The notes under the pieces: generated by a model
The model's database searches: none
Told to the model about the DNA's origin: nothing
What the model saw: only the letters and a program-made list of their open reading frames with translations
Shown: piece after piece, positions 7,614 to 9,379 of the stretch
How the letters are laid out: each line of letters opens with the position of its first letter
How positions within the stretch are numbered: the stretch's first letter is position 1
Program-made: the position numbers and the translations under genes
NCBI GenBank assembly: GCA_020050175.1
Contig: JAGVKY010000202.1
Location: forward strand, 1 to 9,379
Direction of reading: 5' to 3'
Origin: Parachlamydiales bacterium
GTDB taxonomy: Bacteria; Chlamydiota; Chlamydiia; Chlamydiales; JAJFMK01
DNA: 9,379 bases

Positions 7614-7687
7614 GGCGATCGACGGGGCTCGAACCCGCGACCCTCGGAACCACAATCCGATGCTCTGCCAGCTGAGCTACAATCGCC
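7614..7687 (-). tRNA. tRNA-His (anticodon GTG)
   Basis: The reverse complement folds into a complete cloverleaf. The acceptor stem GCGATTG/CGATCGC includes one T-G pair. The D arm is AGCTCAGCTGGCAGAGC. The anticodon stem TCGGA/TCCGA carries the loop TTGTGGT with anticodon GTG at 7653-7651. The T arm is GCGGG-TTCGAGC-CCCGT. Base 7687 is an encoded extra G at position -1, facing C73 at 7614: this is the histidine identity pair in bacteria. The 3' CCA is not encoded (the next bases are CTT), so it must be added by the CCA-adding enzyme. The gene lies ten bases upstream of uppP on the same strand, leaving no room for a separate uppP promoter. Confidence 0.97.
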
Positions 7688-7702
7688 ACGAAAGAATGAG
7701 AA

Positions 7703-7731
7703 ATTTTGGTAAATTCCCCTATTCTAGTCAA
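7703..7731 (-). promoter_or_regulatory. Predicted sigma-70/sigma-66 type promoter for tRNA-His and the uppP-ftsK block
   Basis: On the minus strand, TTGACT (7731-7726, five of six to consensus) is followed after 17 bases by CAAAAT (7708-7703, four of six). Transcription would begin near 7696, giving a leader of roughly nine bases before the tRNA. It is the best promoter-like match I found in the window and the only one well placed for the tRNA. The -35 box abuts a short inverted repeat that follows the stop codon of the orphan gene upstream. Confidence 0.55.
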
Positions 7732-7757
7732 CTTTAGTTTGTGTGGGTTGTTAAAGT

Positions 7758-8090
7758 CTAGCGACCGACTCTTTGACCTGCGCCACCAACAGGGATTAAA
7801 CCTTTAATAAATTTTTCAATGGTGGGAACCGTTGGGATAATCAGGACCGTGACGGCAAACATACAGATCTGAACAATCGGGTGGGAAAAAGTAAAAGGGG
7901 TAATCGTTCTAAGAATCGCAAGGGCAATCCGGCCAATGATCTCCCCCATCGCAAAGCCAACTGCATATTGAGCGAGACGAGAAAAACCCCGTTCAAAATC
8001 TCGGGCAGCTCCTCTTGGGATTAGGATGTCGTTTGATCGACCAGATACATATGCTCCAAGTGCGCCCATCAATAGTGGCAATGCTTCCAT
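7758..8090 (-). CDS. Orphan small membrane protein with bilobed hydrophobic region
   Basis: I do not recognise this 110-residue protein. The ATG at 8090 has AAGG at 8101-8098, seven bases upstream, so it looks like a real gene. Residues 1-15 are hydrophobic and rich in Gly and Ala, without the basic start of a classical signal peptide. A basic/acidic stretch follows (about 18-37: RSNDILIPRGAARDFERGF). After it come two hydrophobic lobes at about 40-60 and 70-91, split by RTITPFTFSHP. The tail is short and basic (GGAGQRVGR). The paired lobes recall the bilobed hydrophobic domain of chlamydial inclusion-membrane (Inc) proteins, but any small two-span membrane protein would look similar. It lies 41 bases after comEC on the same strand and is probably cotranscribed with it. 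Its stop is followed by the promoter of the tRNA block, so it is likely the last gene of its own transcript. Confidence 0.72.
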   Translation of the reverse strand: MEALPLLMGALGAYVSGRSNDILIPRGAARDFERGFSRLAQYAVGFAMGEIIGRIALAILRTITPFTFSHPIVQICMFAVTVLIIPTVPTIEKFIKGLIPVGGAGQRVGR

Positions 8091-8107
8091 AAATTAACCT
8101 TCTTTTA

Positions 8108-8125
8108 GTAAAACAATTATTTTAC
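8108..8125. repeat. AT-rich dyad between comEC and the orphan gene
   Basis: GTAAAA at 8108-8113 is the reverse complement of TTTTAC at 8120-8125. The six-base centre CAATTA contains the palindrome AATT, so 16 of 18 bases are symmetric. It lies seven bases upstream of the ribosome site of the orphan gene. It could be an operator or a weak RNA hairpin. It has no GC-rich stem and is not a convincing terminator. Confidence 0.35.
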
Positions 8126-8131
8126 ATCAAT

Positions 8132-9313
8132 TTACATTAAGAGGTCGTAAAGACCGTTACTTTTTTTTGTCTCTTTTGACATCGATAAGAGTAATAGAAA
8201 CCCTAAAATACAAATAATGATGAAAGGAGAAGTGGTCCCTTCAACCATCGGGAGTTCGGTAGTTTCAAATAGCGAAAGAAGAAAGATCAATAGTTCTCCA
8301 AAAATAGTCATTAGAGGATCTAAAGGGGGCAGGAGCGTCGCCACTATGACGCCTGCTGCCAACAGCGAAAAAAGAGGAGTAAAAAGGAGGTTGATGAGGA
8401 GGCTGAAGATCGGAAAGGAACCAAAAGCGTAAAGAGAGAGAGGAAATACCATCACCGATACCGACAGAAGGAAGATCATGGATTTTTCAAAGAGAGTGCG
8501 GATCGAAAGAAAGAGTTGCATGGGCCATTTTTCAACCTTTACTTCTTCCAAAGTTGGCATTCTAATAGCCGATTTCATCACGGGATAGAGAGTTAAAATG
8601 GCAAAAGTAATGCCAAAACTCATCTGAAAGGAGAGTTGAAACATCAGGGAGGGATCAAAAACAAGCGTCATAATGAGAGAAATCCCAAAAGTATTTAAAG
8701 GTTTGCATTGGCGATCGAAAAGGGTGCAAAAAAGGGCAACCAGCGAGGCAAAAAAAGCCCGTAACACAGAAGGGACGCCTCCTAAAAGAAACGCGTAACA
8801 GCCTAAAAAGAGAAGAAGAACGATTAACCGTTTTCTTCCCCGAAATAAGAACCCTAAAAGGGCAAAAAGAAAAGATCTTAAAAGGGTGAAATGAAAGCCA
8901 GAAATGGCCACAAGATGCAATAGACCTGTCTTTTGAAAAAGACTTTTTAGATGGGAAGGGAGAGGGGTTCCGATAAGGAGAGAAGCTACTAAGTCTCCAG
9001 CTCCCTTTTCTCCGAACCGCTCTTTAAAACTCTCCTTTATTTTTTCTTTCCAGATAAACCGGGTGAGTGGGGTGATCCATCTCCCCTTTTCTAAAAGCTC
9101 TAATTCTTCTTCTGTTGGTTTATATTTCCCATTTGCACCAGAAAAAACAATTTTTCCTTTCCAATCGCGCGAAATCCCTCGGATTTCCCCCTCTTTTTGA
9201 GGCAATTGGACGATGGAAAGAAAGAGAATCAGGAGGAGAGCGATTAAAAGAGCAGGGTGGTACTGCCAAAACTCTTTCATCTTTAGGGCAAGTTTTGTTA
9301 GACAATTAGTCAT
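8132..9313 (-). CDS. comEC: ComEC/Rec2-type DNA uptake channel, membrane core only
   Basis: A 393-residue polytopic inner-membrane protein that should pass single-stranded DNA into the cytoplasm during natural transformation. The Competence core is clear: LLHLVAISGFHFTLL (131-145), GGVPSVLRAFF (178-188) and DPSLMFQLSFQMSFG (220-234), with many membrane spans to about residue 376. Two usual parts are missing or reduced. There are only about 60 residues between the first span (21-37) and the core where the OB-fold region normally sits, and no metallo-beta-lactamase domain follows the core. No frameshift is apparent, so this looks like a short form rather than a wreck. Neither candidate start (ATG at 9313, or ATG at 9280 giving MKEFWQYHP) has a good ribosome site. 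The later one matches the position just before the first span. A run of eight A lies near the 3' end. Confidence 0.88.
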   Translation of the reverse strand: MTNCLTKLALKMKEFWQYHPALLIALLLILFLSIVQLPQKEGEIRGISRDWKGKIVFSGANGKYKPTEEELELLEKGRWITPLTRFIWKEKIKESFKERFGEKGAGDLVASLLIGTPLPSHLKSLFQKTGLLHLVAISGFHFTLLRSFLFALLGFLFRGRKRLIVLLLFLGCYAFLLGGVPSVLRAFFASLVALFCTLFDRQCKPLNTFGISLIMTLVFDPSLMFQLSFQMSFGITFAILTLYPVMKSAIRMPTLEEVKVEKWPMQLFLSIRTLFEKSMIFLLSVSVMVFPLSLYAFGSFPIFSLLINLLFTPLFSLLAAGVIVATLLPPLDPLMTIFGELLIFLLSLFETTELPMVEGTTSPFIIICILGFLLLLSMSKETKKSNGLYDLLM

Positions 9314-9379
9314 GGATCATCACGTCAAAGAATATTATAAAGAATCTTCTGGAAGAGAAACACCTTCAGGAGCTTTCCA
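9312..9379 (+). CDS. Possible start of a plus-strand gene, partial
   Basis: From ATG at 9312 a plus-strand frame stays open for 22 codons to the window edge, beginning MDHHVKEYYKESSG and then RETPSGAF. The composition is protein-like, but there is no ribosome site. The ATG shares two bases with the first comEC ATG on the other strand. A competing reading is the end of a minus-strand gene, WKAPEGVSLPEDSL followed by TAA at 9337-9335, which would place an upstream gene in one transcript with comEC. The window is too short to choose, and I assign no function. Confidence 0.3.
   Translation, partial: MDHHVKEYYKESSGRETPSGAF
9334..9339 (-). promoter_or_regulatory. Possible -10 box upstream of comEC
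   Basis: A perfect TATAAT on the minus strand lies 20 bases upstream of the first comEC ATG. I find no acceptable -35 at 16-18 bases (TGTTTC at 17), so this rests on one hexamer in AT-rich DNA. It would give a leader of about 14 bases to the ATG at 9313 or about 47 to the ATG at 9280. Confidence 0.25.

Noticed and set aside
7335..7712. Plus-strand open frame of 125 codons antisense to uppP and tRNA-His
   Set aside because: Its end is the antisense of the tRNA (the familiar GSNPRPSEPQSDALPAELQS type string) and the rest mirrors uppP. It is an artefact, not a gene.
7731..7757. Inverted repeat ACTTTA/TAAAGT just after the orphan gene stop, considered as a terminator
   Set aside because: The stem is only six AT-rich pairs with a 15-base loop and no T-run, and it abuts the -35 box. 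It is too weak to call an intrinsic terminator.
8102..8130. TTGATG-17-TAAAAG as a promoter for the orphan gene
   Set aside because: Transcription would start near 8095, downstream of the ribosome site at 8101-8098, so the mRNA would lack it.

Overview
The window reads as chromosomal DNA of a member of the Chlamydiae, most likely an environmental (Parachlamydia/Waddlia/Simkania-like) lineage. The case is indirect. It holds a 7TM-HD (PgpH-type) cyclic-di-AMP phosphodiesterase, a YycJ/WalJ-type metallo-beta-lactamase hydrolase next to ftsK, a porin resembling the Lpg1974 (Legionella/Parachlamydiaceae) outer-membrane family, a ComEC reduced to its membrane core, and a small orphan protein with a bilobed hydrophobic region. 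A Legionella-like gammaproteobacterium is the main alternative because of the porin. No single marker here is decisive.

Layout. Positions 1-1627 (minus) hold the N-terminal 542 codons of the HD phosphodiesterase, cut by the window edge. A 69-base divergent spacer separates it from a compact galE on the plus strand (1697-2635), the only confidently called plus-strand gene. galE converges on a tightly packed minus-strand block that reads, in transcription order: tRNA-His (7687-7614), uppP (7603-6869), ftsK (6865-4544), walJ/yycJ (4557-3760) and an outer-membrane beta-barrel gene (3773-2670). The gaps in this block are 10 and 3 bases, then two overlaps of 14 bases each. A good promoter-like sequence (TTGACT, 17 bases, CAAAAT) sits just upstream of the tRNA. 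Further upstream, also on minus, are a 110-residue orphan membrane protein (8090-7758) and comEC (9313 or 9280 to 8132). The last 66 bases are ambiguous: they may hold the start of a plus-strand gene or the end of a minus-strand gene.

How the genes fit together. UppP recycles the undecaprenyl carrier for peptidoglycan, and FtsK moves DNA and supports septation. WalJ-type hydrolases have been linked in Firmicutes to coordinating wall synthesis and division, and the porin supplies the outer membrane. The block therefore looks like an envelope and division transcript headed by a tRNA. Chlamydiae divide without FtsZ, which makes this grouping more interesting if the assignment holds. GalE supplies or interconverts UDP-hexoses for surface sugars, and PgpH would set c-di-AMP levels.

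I see no insertion sequence, phage gene, CRISPR array or origin, and no clear intrinsic terminator. No stretch over 300 bases lacks a gene. I do not find strong evidence of a wholly new system. The points most worth following are the tRNA-His/uppP junction, the Inc-like orphan protein, the stripped-down ComEC and the double 14-base overlaps.
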